A stretch of 64,000 nucleotides of DNA from Marispirochaeta sp. (GTDB lineage Bacteria > Spirochaetota > Spirochaetia > JC444 > Marispirochaetaceae): NCBI RefSeq assembly GCF_963668165.1, contig NZ_OY764209.1, positions 1,116,001-1,180,000 on the forward strand. The letters run 5' to 3'. The position numbers and the translations under genes are program-made. Each line of letters opens with the position of its first letter. Positions within the stretch are counted from its first letter, which is position 1. A model generated the notes under the pieces. It worked only from the letters and a program-made list of their open reading frames with translations. It did no database searches and had not been told where the DNA came from. Positions 8,053 to 16,088 of this stretch are shown piece after piece.

Positions 8053-8594
8053 TTACGTTTCCAGTCTTAATGTGCAATAACTTATTATAGGTTTTTTTGA
8101 TGCTTTTCCATCACCAATTAATACTTCCTTGTTTGTCTTTTTCATCTTTCCAAAGTTTTTAGAGTTTAATTCCGCAGATGCATTTACAATTTTCAGTAAT
8201 CTATTGGGTATGTTTTCATTAGTTTTTCCCGTTTCTGTTTTACCAACTACTTTGTGTTTTTCTGACAAGATTAAATTAATTATGCTGTATAAAAAGGAAA
8301 AACCAGTTTTAACTTCAATAGTTAAATCATCATTTACATTGATTTTTATCTTATTACTCTCTTCCAAGACATCAATGTCTGCCCCAATTACCTCATCAAA
8401 GGAATGATATTTTTTAAAAAAATTAATTTCATCTTTAGGATCGATATAACATACTCTTTTCCCGTCTGGATGGAAAAGCCAAACTTCAGTTAAGTATTTA
8501 TCGGGTTTTTTTTCCATCTCAATAACCAAATACTATAATTATTCTCAAAATCTAGACCAGGTATCATATATCCTTTACATTCAATAAAGTTCAT
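8053..8594 (-). pseudogene. Unknown cassette gene with a single-base frameshift
   Basis: A strong AGGAGGAAT site and ATG at 8594 begin MNFIECKGYMIPGLDFENNYSI, which closes after 34 codons. The second frame from about 8529 continues LVIEMEKKPDKYLTEVWLF and so on to 8053. Adding one T to the TTT run near 8529 joins both parts into one smooth protein of about 180 residues. The product looks like a mixed alpha/beta cytosolic protein; no family is recognised. The break may be a real mutation, phase variation in the cassette, or a base-calling error. Its attC is site e. Confidence 0.6.
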
Positions 8595-8658
8595 TCTTAT
8601 TCCTCCTATTATCAAAAAAGCTTAATAGTAATTCATTGCTATAAAACAAAAATATTTT

Positions 8659-8748
8659 ACACAACGTTTTGAGTTTACAAGAAGTTGTCTTGCGCAGCAA
8701 GACAATTTGGGAGAGGCCGTAGGCCGAACCTTGTAAACTCTGTTATAG
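8659..8748 (-). repeat. attC site f
   Basis: The core side is ACACAAC at 8659 and the opposite end GTTATAG at 8742. It is almost identical to site a except that the inner hairpin is TTGTCTTGC-GCA-GCAAGACAA. Compared with site a, both arms changed together and pairing is kept, which is direct evidence that the hairpin matters. Confidence 0.82.
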
Positions 8749-8809
8749 GCAGTAAGCGTCGGAGTTCGACATAACAGTGAAAAAATTAATGAAAAACATC
8801 AGTGTATAA

Positions 8810-9025
8810 TCATTTGACTTTTCTATAGAATTGTTCAATATTCATAAACGATGCCTGTCTGACTAAAAGACAAGCACCTGATATGATAAGAACGACATCA
8901 ATATAAGCTTCTAGTCTCATTACGCCGAAAAACCCAAAATACAACGTAATAAGGCCAACAAATAAATCCAGAAACGAGATTTCAGATGTTTCTCGAAAAA
9001 TCAGGAATCCACAAAAAGTAGCCAT
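8810..9025 (-). CDS. Small membrane protein, unknown
   Basis: This is a 71-codon reading from ATG 9025, with two hydrophobic helices (LDLFVGLITLYFGFFGVM and IDVVLIISGACLLV). The frame stays open upstream to about 9115 without a good start, so it may be the 3' part of a longer gene. It is the last ORF before attC site f. Not recognised. Confidence 0.45.
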   Translation of the reverse strand: MATFCGFLIFRETSEISFLDLFVGLITLYFGFFGVMRLEAYIDVVLIISGACLLVRQASFMNIEQFYRKVK

Positions 9026-9103
9026 TGTAGGGCAGTTGACAATACCTAAAGGCGAATACAGCAGGGCATTTATATATATTGGAGAATGAACCCAATGAAG
9101 GTA

Positions 9104-9511
9104 TTAAAACCCCGCGGAGAAGGCGGCTGTGCCTATGATTTTTCCTAATACGCCGCTGTTCGCAAAATCAAAGCGGATTTTCTTTTTTATTACCGCTTCA
9201 AGGCTGAGGATAAAAAATACCATAAATATCATAATGTTAGATGGAATAAGGTACATAATTGAAAGAGCCAATGCCGATCCCGACAAGATCAACAGCAATG
9301 ACGAAAAGAAAATGGTCCGCGCTTCTTTACTAAAAACGCCTGACAGGAAGAATGCGAGAAAAAGGAAATGCATAATAACCGCAAGGAAGCTTGTTTCTTC
9401 TGTTGTTTTTGATAGCATTTCAGTCAATTCTTCCGGAGACTTTAAGAAAGTAAATACAGATATAGCGGAAACAGGAAGCAGTAATTTTAGAAAAACAGTT
9501 TTATTTTTCAT
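9104..9511 (-). CDS. Hypothetical membrane protein
   Basis: From ATG 9511, which overlaps the methyltransferase stop by 11 bp, the frame gives 135 residues with about four hydrophobic segments (FLAVIMHFLFLAFFLSGVF, TIFFSSLLLILSGSALALSI, MIFMVFFILSLEAVI). The overlap suggests translational coupling in the LuxR-DUF2141-methyltransferase group. No family is recognised. Confidence 0.6.
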   Translation of the reverse strand: MKNKTVFLKLLLPVSAISVFTFLKSPEELTEMLSKTTEETSFLAVIMHFLFLAFFLSGVFSKEARTIFFSSLLLILSGSALALSIMYLIPSNIMIFMVFFILSLEAVIKKKIRFDFANSGVLGKIIGTAAFSAGF

Positions 9512-10052
9512 TTTTCTTTTCCAGATTTTTACGGTAATAAAAGGCTTTTGTCTTCCTCTTTTCAAAAAAGACAGAAGTTCCTTCAAACAGCTTATCCGGC
9601 TTTAATAATCCCATATGGACTTTGTTATAAATTAAGACCCTGCCACCATCCTTTAATATTCGCTGTGTCTCCACAACAAGTCCGTTTTTATTTCGAATCA
9701 TGCCTATGGTATTGAAAATAAATACCATATCGATAGATCCGTCGTTTGCTCCGGTTACCATTGAGTCGGTAAGAACAGGGGTTATGTTCATCAGCCTGTT
9801 TTCACTTATTTTGGTTCTGATCATCTCTATTGAAAGAGGATGAATGTCTAAAGCGACAACCTTTCCGGTTTTTCCGACTTTTTTGGCCATCTCCAATGTT
9901 AGCGTACCGGGGCCGCAGCCGATGTCCACAATATTCATTCCGGGTTTCACATTTTCTTTTATCAGTTTCTTTTCTTGCACAATGTTGCTGTTTTCCGAAT
10001 GCCTTGAATACATGATTTTGGCAATGAATTGCGGAATTGGCCTATCTTTCAT
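9501..10052 (-). CDS. Class I SAM-dependent methyltransferase
   Basis: This 183-residue protein has motif I VDIGCGPGTLTLEMAKKVG, an acidic residue closing strand 2 (VVALDIHP) and a later RILKDGGRVLIYN, i.e. a Methyltransf_11/25 fold. The start ATG 10052 (MKDRPIPQFIAKIMYSR) is chosen over an ORF extending to 10286, because the extension is low-complexity shadow of the preceding gene. It overlaps the preceding gene by 11 bp. Substrate unknown; a small hydrophobic or amine acceptor is only a guess. Confidence 0.8.
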   Translation of the reverse strand: MKDRPIPQFIAKIMYSRHSENSNIVQEKKLIKENVKPGMNIVDIGCGPGTLTLEMAKKVGKTGKVVALDIHPLSIEMIRTKISENRLMNITPVLTDSMVTGANDGSIDMVFIFNTIGMIRNKNGLVVETQRILKDGGRVLIYNKVHMGLLKPDKLFEGTSVFFEKRKTKAFYYRKNLEKKNEK

Positions 10053-10677
10053 TGCTGTGTCCTTTGTTCGTGCAGATGAAAATGCAGGTTTTATTGTTTT
10101 TTGCGATTGTATTGTCTGTTCCGCCGCGCGAAAAAACGATGCTGTCCGGAGAATAAATGCTGTATGTAGCATTATCCACTGCACAGAACACTCCCAAAAG
10201 TTCAGGACAGGAGAATGAATTGAATACAGACTTAAAAAGACAATTATGTACAGTAAATCTGTATGTCTCAGGGCTTTCTTCTTCAATAGTCATTCGGTTC
10301 AGTCGCATAGGGCCTTCTTTTTTAAAGCACTTTGAATATTTTTTAAGGTTTTCGAAAGAATGGTCAGTGTCTTCAACATATCTAAAAAGTGACATCTGGC
10401 TGATAATTCCAATCGGGATAATTACAGCCTTAACCATAGCCAGCGCCTGATCCTTTTCAAATCTTTTTCGCAGTGAAAAGTACATTGCAATTACCAGTGC
10501 TAATAATCTGTTTATATCATTCGGAATATTTTTATTTATTTTCTTCCTGATACCAATAAAGCGCAGCAGCATTTTCAAGATAAAAATATTAGTATTTTTT
10601 ATATAGCCTTTTAAAATGCCTTTAGCAATTGTAATTACATCTGGTTGTGCTGCTTTTTCTATACTTGTCTTAAGCAT
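10042..10677 (-). CDS. ATC hydrolase-like protein
   Basis: The 211 residues include a C-terminal half with YRFTVHNCLFKSVF ... PELLGVFCAVDNATY, which fits the L-2-amino-thiazoline-4-carboxylic acid hydrolase-like family (PF14196) often found beside methyltransferases. The N-terminal third is helical and basic. In the family the conserved Cys residues are thought to be functional; both C positions are present here. It is co-directional and overlaps the methyltransferase. The biochemical role in this organism is open. Confidence 0.6.
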   Translation of the reverse strand: MLKTSIEKAAQPDVITIAKGILKGYIKNTNIFILKMLLRFIGIRKKINKNIPNDINRLLALVIAMYFSLRKRFEKDQALAMVKAVIIPIGIISQMSLFRYVEDTDHSFENLKKYSKCFKKEGPMRLNRMTIEEESPETYRFTVHNCLFKSVFNSFSCPELLGVFCAVDNATYSIYSPDSIVFSRGGTDNTIAKNNKTCIFICTNKGHSNER

Positions 10678-10702
10678 TTTGTCCTCCTTCCATTTTCAAT
10701 TT

Positions 10703-11137
10703 TTAATCAACTATGACCTTTACATAAGTGTCAGACTCAACATAAAAACTCATATCTGAAAACTTTGGTTTTCCAAACGGTTTATCTGTTTTCCATGACA
10801 TTCCCCAGGGTTCTTTTGGTCCAAATAATCCCAAATCACATTTCCCGTTTCCGTTTGTATCAATGAAACTGCGCACGCCATATTCACCTTCCGGGATGTC
10901 AGTAAAAGAAAATGAAAAAGACCCTTTCTTCAGATCTTCACCAGTCAGATGATGTTCCAAGATACGAATGCTTGCTCCCGGTTTATTGAAACTATTGAGA
11001 TCTACCAGAAAAATAGAAACAGTACCGGTGTCACCTATCAATACATCTCCTGAGACAGTAAATTCCTGGGCGGATACAGCTGTAAGAGCTGCAGTTAGAA
11101 AAACAATAAATAAAATACTGTTTTTACAAAAAGTCAT
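10703..11137 (-). CDS. Secreted DUF2141 protein
   Basis: This 144-residue protein has a signal peptide (residues 1-23, FIVFLTAALTAVSAQ) followed by a beta-rich DUF2141 domain ending DIPEGEYGVRSFIDTNGNGKCDLGLFG. The DTNGNGKCD loop resembles a metal-binding turn. DUF2141 proteins are exported and of unknown function. It lies 25 bp before the ATC-hydrolase-like gene. Confidence 0.75.
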   Translation of the reverse strand: MTFCKNSILFIVFLTAALTAVSAQEFTVSGDVLIGDTGTVSIFLVDLNSFNKPGASIRILEHHLTGEDLKKGSFSFSFTDIPEGEYGVRSFIDTNGNGKCDLGLFGPKEPWGMSWKTDKPFGKPKFSDMSFYVESDTYVKVIVD

Positions 11138-11214
11138 ATTCTGCTCCTTTGCATTTTGTTAGGAGAAAATATAGCTAATTTTAAAAAAATCAGTATCGTT
11201 CTTTTGTATGATTT

Positions 11215-12138
11215 TTAGTCTTTTAGTAATTGCAACAGATCAAAACGTGATTTTATATCTGTTTTCTCAAAAATATTACGTAAGTGGGTTTTTGTAGTGG
11301 ACATGGAAATAAAAAGCTTATTGCAGATATCCTTATTGCTGTAGCCTTGAGAAACGAGAAGGATAATCTCTTTTTCCCTTTTAGTTATTTTATATTGAGA
11401 TGCCATGATATCCAGTTTTCCCTTTGCCCGAAACGCATCAATACGATGGATGAAATACCAGTATACAAAAATAAGAGAGACAAGATTCCAAACAAGGTAA
11501 ACGATGGAATGACCATTCATTGATAAAAACCGCTTATCCAATAAGGCAAGATAGTATCCTGTCCCGCCGATAACATTGAGAAAGAGCACTAACCCGGTCA
11601 TTAGAAATAGTGAGCGGAAAAAAAACAGCAATTCAAGTGATTCCACATTTTTGTAAAGAGGCCATCCCTGGATTAATGCTGTAATTATCAGAAGTATCCG
11701 GGCCACCATTAGGGAAATAAACAGATACTGTATACATAAAATTTTTATTTCAATATCAGAAATAAAAAAATTTAATCCCAAAATTCCTGACAGTAAAAGA
11801 AAAATTATGACAATAAGGGTTTTTTTCAAGACATTGGTTAGCGGTCTATGGATGATCATAAAAAATAAATCAGCAATAGAATATATGATGACTACTGAAA
11901 ATATCGTTTTTATAGAAATAAGCACAAGTTTTATCTGGGTATTATAAAAAATTAGAAAGGCTGAGAAATAAAAATCCATTAAATCGAGAATATATATAAT
12001 AGTGAATATTGCTAGAAAAATGAAATACTTCTTATATACTTTCAGCCTGTATTTGCTGAATAAGAAAAAACTTACAGCCAGCGCTGTAACACCTATCGCG
12101 AATGAAAAAAAATTTAATAACAAATAAAAATGTTTCAT
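11215..12138 (-). CDS. Membrane-anchored LuxR-type regulator
   Basis: The 307 residues carry seven predicted hydrophobic segments over residues 1-235, then a LuxR helix-turn-helix (ITKREKEIILLVSQGYSNKDICNKLFISMSTTKTHLRNIFEK) at the C-terminus. The layout is a membrane sensor with a cytosolic DNA-binding domain, common in spirochaetes and actinobacteria. It heads the group of small exported and membrane proteins downstream and is the obvious candidate regulator of that group. The signal is unknown. Confidence 0.85.
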   Translation of the reverse strand: MKHFYLLLNFFSFAIGVTALAVSFFLFSKYRLKVYKKYFIFLAIFTIIYILDLMDFYFSAFLIFYNTQIKLVLISIKTIFSVVIIYSIADLFFMIIHRPLTNVLKKTLIVIIFLLLSGILGLNFFISDIEIKILCIQYLFISLMVARILLIITALIQGWPLYKNVESLELLFFFRSLFLMTGLVLFLNVIGGTGYYLALLDKRFLSMNGHSIVYLVWNLVSLIFVYWYFIHRIDAFRAKGKLDIMASQYKITKREKEIILLVSQGYSNKDICNKLFISMSTTKTHLRNIFEKTDIKSRFDLLQLLKD

Positions 12139-12277
12139 ATTTTCTAAAAATGACTATAGCATGCATATAAATACAGTAAAAATATTGTTTATTTACTTGT
12201 AAATAAAACTTCAGCTGTACAATACAAACATAATCTTCAATTGATACAATCTTCTCCCCGAAAAGATCCATCGCTTA

Positions 12278-13192
12278 GTCGGGTAAGAAGAAGCCCTCAC
12301 GAGCTCCCTCTCCCCTAAGAACCGTACGTGATAGTTTCCCATCATACGGCTCAAGCAATCTTAACCCTTTTATCAGGGCAGCTGCAGAGAACCCCTTCCC
12401 CGATTGATAAAGTATTTCATGTCTTCGGGGAGAAAGCAATTCTTTACAGCTTTTGCTATCCGGGATTGGAGTTTATTGACCTGCTTCATAATTTCTTGTC
12501 CAGTTGAGATAATCCCAAAGAGTAAAATCATGTTTGTGGTTTACGGTGGCCTCCTCTCGGTGAAGAGAAGCCTTTGACCCTGCCGTATTCATAAAGTACC
12601 TGTCCCTTCAAGCAATAGATCACCTATCGGAAGTCTGCATCCTTTCGGATCAGGATAAAATCCCTATCCTCTGCATTACACAAAGGCATTCGCTTTTTCC
12701 GATTTCCTTTACCTGCCGGTGCATAGACCTTTCTTACGAAAATCATGCTCTTAAAAGAGAACCTGACAGGCTTACCTGGTTCTGTTAAACAACCAATTCG
12801 TACTGGGTTAGGGCCGATCTTTACTCCGGAAATCACTCTGTTCATCTGTGGAACTGCATGCAAAGACATTTCCACCCGATTTCTTTGCCGTTTTGGCTGA
12901 AGCGTATTAGCCTGTTTCGCTCCTCACGTTTTACGAAGCTTACAATCATTCACATATGTTACCCATACCAATACATTTACCCTGGCAATCATCCGATTTT
13001 AGGCTATCAGAATATTTGCTTTTGTCCTTTCAGCTTAATACCCCACCGTTGCCAGTGACGCATTTGAAAGTAGGGTTACTCCAGATGAATGGAGTAGTCC
13101 AAAAGTCGATATATAATAATATGCCGACTTAGACAGCTTGCTTAACAGCTTCTTGTGACCTGAGTGGTTTATCAGGACACGTCCAGTCGCAC
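12278..13192 (-). mobile_element. ORF-less group II intron, copy 4
   Basis: This 915-bp copy is essentially identical to copy 1. Its 5' exon (GTTATGTTCAA preceded by attC site g) matches that of copy 3, while the 3' exon (TAAGCG) does not. It is the copy nearest the integrase and lies 140 bp before the LuxR-type gene. The reverse transcriptase fossil is frameshifted. Confidence 0.85.
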
Positions 13193-13196
13193 TTGA

Positions 13197-13367
13197 ACAT
13201 AACGTCCCGCGGGTATGCGACGTTTTGCGTCCCGCCAGGGTTGGCATGCGTTTTTGCACACTTTGCTCTCATTTCCTTTCCATTTTACCACAAGCAAAAA
13301 CCATGACAAAGCAAAATGTGCCGAAGGCCAAGGAGCGAAGCGACGCAGCGCATAGCCGCTGTTAAGC
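13197..13367 (-). repeat. attC site g (long type)
   Basis: This 171-bp homologue of site d has core side ACATAAC and opposite end GTTAAGC at 13361. The arms GCGGGTATGCG and CGCATAGCCGC are identical to site d, while the central loop differs strongly. It is the attC of the first cassette after the integrase. Confidence 0.75.
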
Positions 13368-13523
13368 GTAGAAATTAGTGATTTCTTCTAAGTTCACCAC
13401 CCTTTCCAAAGAATCTGGCAGCGGGTAACGACAAGTGAACTTTTCTTTATAAAAGAGCGAGTTTAACGCATTGCGCATAATCGCCGGCCTCAGCTCGATG
13501 TGTTTAAACTTCCACGATGACAC
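13362..13523 (-). CDS. Small ORF of the first integron cassette
   Basis: From a GTG at 13523 the frame gives 53 residues (VSSWKFKHIELRPAIMRNAL ... NLEEITNFYA), with TAA inside the attC end, the usual cassette arrangement. The frame stays open back to the cassette core (TTAAGCGACGAAATT), so a longer product from a TTG is possible. No clear ribosome site is seen. A frameshifted copy exists at 7731-7893. Whether it is translated is uncertain. Confidence 0.4.
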   Translation of the reverse strand: MSSWKFKHIELRPAIMRNALNSLFYKEKFTCRYPLPDSLERVVNLEEITNFYA

Positions 13524-13565
13524 CTTATACAAAAAGTGCGTCGGTGAACTCCGGCTAATTTCGTC

Positions 13566-13645
13566 GCTTAACTACCTTTATCCGCATTATACAATAACTT
13601 CTCCTTTCTCTGAAGCAAAACCGCGTTTCTCCGGTTATAAAGGAT
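13566..13645. promoter_or_regulatory. Putative attI with divergent promoters
   Basis: The cassette core GCTTAAC (13566-13572) is the last array sequence; beyond it the sequence is unique up to the integrase. On the minus strand TATAAT (13591-13586) is a good -10 for a cassette promoter, though no good -35 sits 17 nt away. On the plus strand TTATAAAGG just before the integrase may be its -10. The region is only about 75 bp. Confidence 0.5.
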
Positions 13646-14461
13646 ATGAACAGTACATTTCGTGAATCTTTATTACAGAAGTTGCGGGAACACCTGCTTA
13701 TGCGTAATTACTCACCCCGTACCATCAAGGCGTATACCCGCTACTGCTCGGAATTCTGTATTTTCTGCCTGGATTCGCCATCCATGGACAGAGAGCAAAA
13801 GATCATCCGCTTTCTTAACAGATATACGGACCCCGCGACCAAAGCAGTTGCCCGTTCTGCGGTTAAATACCTGTACGCCAGCATCCTCAAAATACCGGCG
13901 CCGGTTCTGCTCACAAAGGCCAGAAAGCCTAAAAAGCTTCCCGTGGTTTTGTCCCGGGACCAGGTCTCTGCAATTCTGAATACCATACGAAACCCTAAGC
14001 ACCGGGCCATGATTGCCATAATGTACGGTTCGGGACTGCGCATCAGCGAAGTAGTCAATCTTAAAGTTGGCGATATTAATCTTACCAGAAACCGTATCCA
14101 CATACGTCAATCAAAGAACCTGAAAGACCGCATCGTTGTTCTGTCGCCCTTACTGGCGGATTATTTACAGCTGCTAAGCGCTGATCGTGACGCAAAAGAG
14201 CTCCTTTTCCTGACCCAAAGCGGAAAAAAATATTCCACCAGGACCCTTCAGACTATCTTTAAACGGGCCCTTTCCATATCCGGAATACCCCTTGCCGCCA
14301 CATGCCATTCACTGCGCCACTCCTTTGCAACCAGTCTGCTGGAAAGCGGCGTCGATATTCGTGTAATCCAGGCCCAGCTGGGACACACCAGCATAAAGAC
14401 AACCATGCTGTATACTCAAATAACCGGCGTAATTGAGGATTCTCTACGCTCGCCGCTTTAG
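13646..14461 (+). CDS. Tyrosine recombinase, presumed integron integrase
   Basis: This 271-residue protein has an N-terminal SAM-like core-binding domain (LLMRNYSPRTIKAYTRYCSEF). The catalytic domain shows SGLRISEVVNL (Arg I), a Lys in KNLKDRIVV, CHSLRHSFAT (His-x-x-Arg), LGH and the nucleophile Tyr in TTMLYTQ. It is transcribed away from the attC array, the standard integron layout. It is short for IntI (about 320 residues), and the stretch between the Lys motif and the HxxR motif shows no room for the extra IntI-specific helix, so it looks XerC/D-like. The SD (AGGA) is only one base from the ATG at 13646; a later ATG at 13700 is possible. Confidence 0.82.
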   Translation: MNSTFRESLLQKLREHLLMRNYSPRTIKAYTRYCSEFCIFCLDSPSMDREQKIIRFLNRYTDPATKAVARSAVKYLYASILKIPAPVLLTKARKPKKLPVVLSRDQVSAILNTIRNPKHRAMIAIMYGSGLRISEVVNLKVGDINLTRNRIHIRQSKNLKDRIVVLSPLLADYLQLLSADRDAKELLFLTQSGKKYSTRTLQTIFKRALSISGIPLAATCHSLRHSFATSLLESGVDIRVIQAQLGHTSIKTTMLYTQITGVIEDSLRSPL

Positions 14462-14663
14462 CGCATTGCGTATAAGCTGCCTTCCCGGAAGATTTTCTGA
14501 ATTTCGCATAAGCGCCACAAACGTCCGCCCATAGACAGTACAGCAGCTGAAAAGGGAACAACAGATCCATTCCGCCGAAAAGTCCAGTGCCGCCCGCTGG
14601 TATCTTTCCAAAATTGAACACAGTTAAGGTTTCACCGTAAAACCAGACCGCTCTTTTCTTTTT

Positions 14664-15959
14664 CTAACCGGCACAGTGGACCTTGTTTCGCCCTTCGTGC
14701 TTGGCCCTGTACATTGCCTCATCCGCCCGGGAAAGGGCAGCGGTAAAATCTTCGTGCTCCCGCATCTCAGTCACCCCGATTGTAACGGTAACAGAGCTTT
14801 CCTGCTCAATTCTGGCCCGGATTCTCTCGCTTATATCAAGGGCTCTTTGAATATCAGTGTGCACAACAATAATAAATTCGTCACCGCCCCAGCGTACAAT
14901 AAAATCTTCATCCCGGATATGGCTTTTGGCAAGACGAGAAACCTCCTTTAAAATAAGGTCTCCTGCCATGTGGCCAAGATTGTCGTTTACCTCTTTAAAA
15001 TGATCGATATCCAGGGTCATCAGTGATATCTGCCGCTGATTGCAGTTTCTTCTCCCGAAATACTCCTCAAGAAAATGCCGATTGTAGCTTTCCGTCAGGG
15101 AATCGGTATAACCCTTGATCGACAATTTTCTGCCGGCCCGGAAGACCAGTATATGATTGATTGCCACAAGCAGCAGAGAAAACACCATTCCCGCCGCAAA
15201 GGTAATAATGCTCTGCCGCTGAAGATCTTTATATGAATCTGTAATGTCGTGCTCAATAATAAGATACCGCTCTATTTCAGAGATAAAACGAATATACAGC
15301 ATCAGGGTTGCTCCACCCTTTTCCGTCAGATAATGGGACTCATCGCCAAGGTCTTCTGTGGGGCTGTTAAGATTATACTCTTCAAAAAATGAGCTTCCAC
15401 GGCAATCAAGAGGCAATCTCAGTTCCCCGTCCGGCTCAGCAAAAAACATCCTGGTCCTTCCCTTGTCGCCTGCAATATTCAGCGAAAAGCTGTCCAGGGA
15501 AATCCCTGTTCCGATAATTCCCGTAAGCTCTCCGGCATCGCTTTTTATCTTGCTGTCGAAAAAAAAGGAATACAGTTCCACGGAGTCATCCGGATCGTAC
15601 AGGCTGAAGCGGTCCGTCACAGGAGCATCAAGAAAATCCTTCACCCAGCTGTCACGGGCTGAGGAATAATCCAGCTCCAGGATCTGCCCGAAGGAATCGT
15701 AATAGGTATCCGTTTCAAGGGAGACAAGACCTACGTTCTTTGCCCCGAGCTCTATCCTTTTCCTCCGCACAAAATCAAGAATCCTGTCAGGATCTTCTCT
15801 GCCGTTCGCGCGGAATCTGGACAGATCAATGGTATCGGCGATAAGGCGGTTTGCCAGGGAGTATTTTTCCTTTACTCCATTAATTGTTCCGACAACAGAA
15901 TCGGCACAGGCAGGCAGAACAGATTCGGTAAGGATTGTACTGAATACCCTCTGTGACAT
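14664..15959 (-). CDS. Diguanylate cyclase with periplasmic sensor domain
   Basis: The 431 readable residues comprise an extracytoplasmic Cache-like region (about 1-245), a membrane helix (SIITFAAGMVFSLLLVAINHILVF) and a GGDEF domain with intact RWGGDEF and the substrate motif LDIDHFKEVND. It should make c-di-GMP. No first membrane helix is present in this frame, but one (IILPSAIIFFF...) is encoded just upstream in another frame, joined by removing one base from a run of nine T (15994-16002 on the plus strand). The full gene would start near 16080 or at a GTG at 16059. It follows the ABC transporter genes by 9 bp. Confidence 0.87.
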   Translation of the reverse strand: MSQRVFSTILTESVLPACADSVVGTINGVKEKYSLANRLIADTIDLSRFRANGREDPDRILDFVRRKRIELGAKNVGLVSLETDTYYDSFGQILELDYSSARDSWVKDFLDAPVTDRFSLYDPDDSVELYSFFFDSKIKSDAGELTGIIGTGISLDSFSLNIAGDKGRTRMFFAEPDGELRLPLDCRGSSFFEEYNLNSPTEDLGDESHYLTEKGGATLMLYIRFISEIERYLIIEHDITDSYKDLQRQSIITFAAGMVFSLLLVAINHILVFRAGRKLSIKGYTDSLTESYNRHFLEEYFGRRNCNQRQISLMTLDIDHFKEVNDNLGHMAGDLILKEVSRLAKSHIRDEDFIVRWGGDEFIIVVHTDIQRALDISERIRARIEQESSVTVTIGVTEMREHEDFTAALSRADEAMYRAKHEGRNKVHCAG

Positions 15960-16088
15960 TCTGAAATGGACATAATTGATGGCAAAAAAACCGAAAAAAA
16001 AAGATTATAGCAGAGGGTAAAATGATACGGTTTCTTTTACTTGCTTTTACATGCTGCACGTGTATTTGGAATCCCTTCATATATTATA

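Noticed and set aside
3096..8748. CRISPR-like periodic repeats
   Set aside because: The recurring short motifs are attC ends at irregular spacing with genes in between; no regular repeat-spacer pattern and no cas genes.
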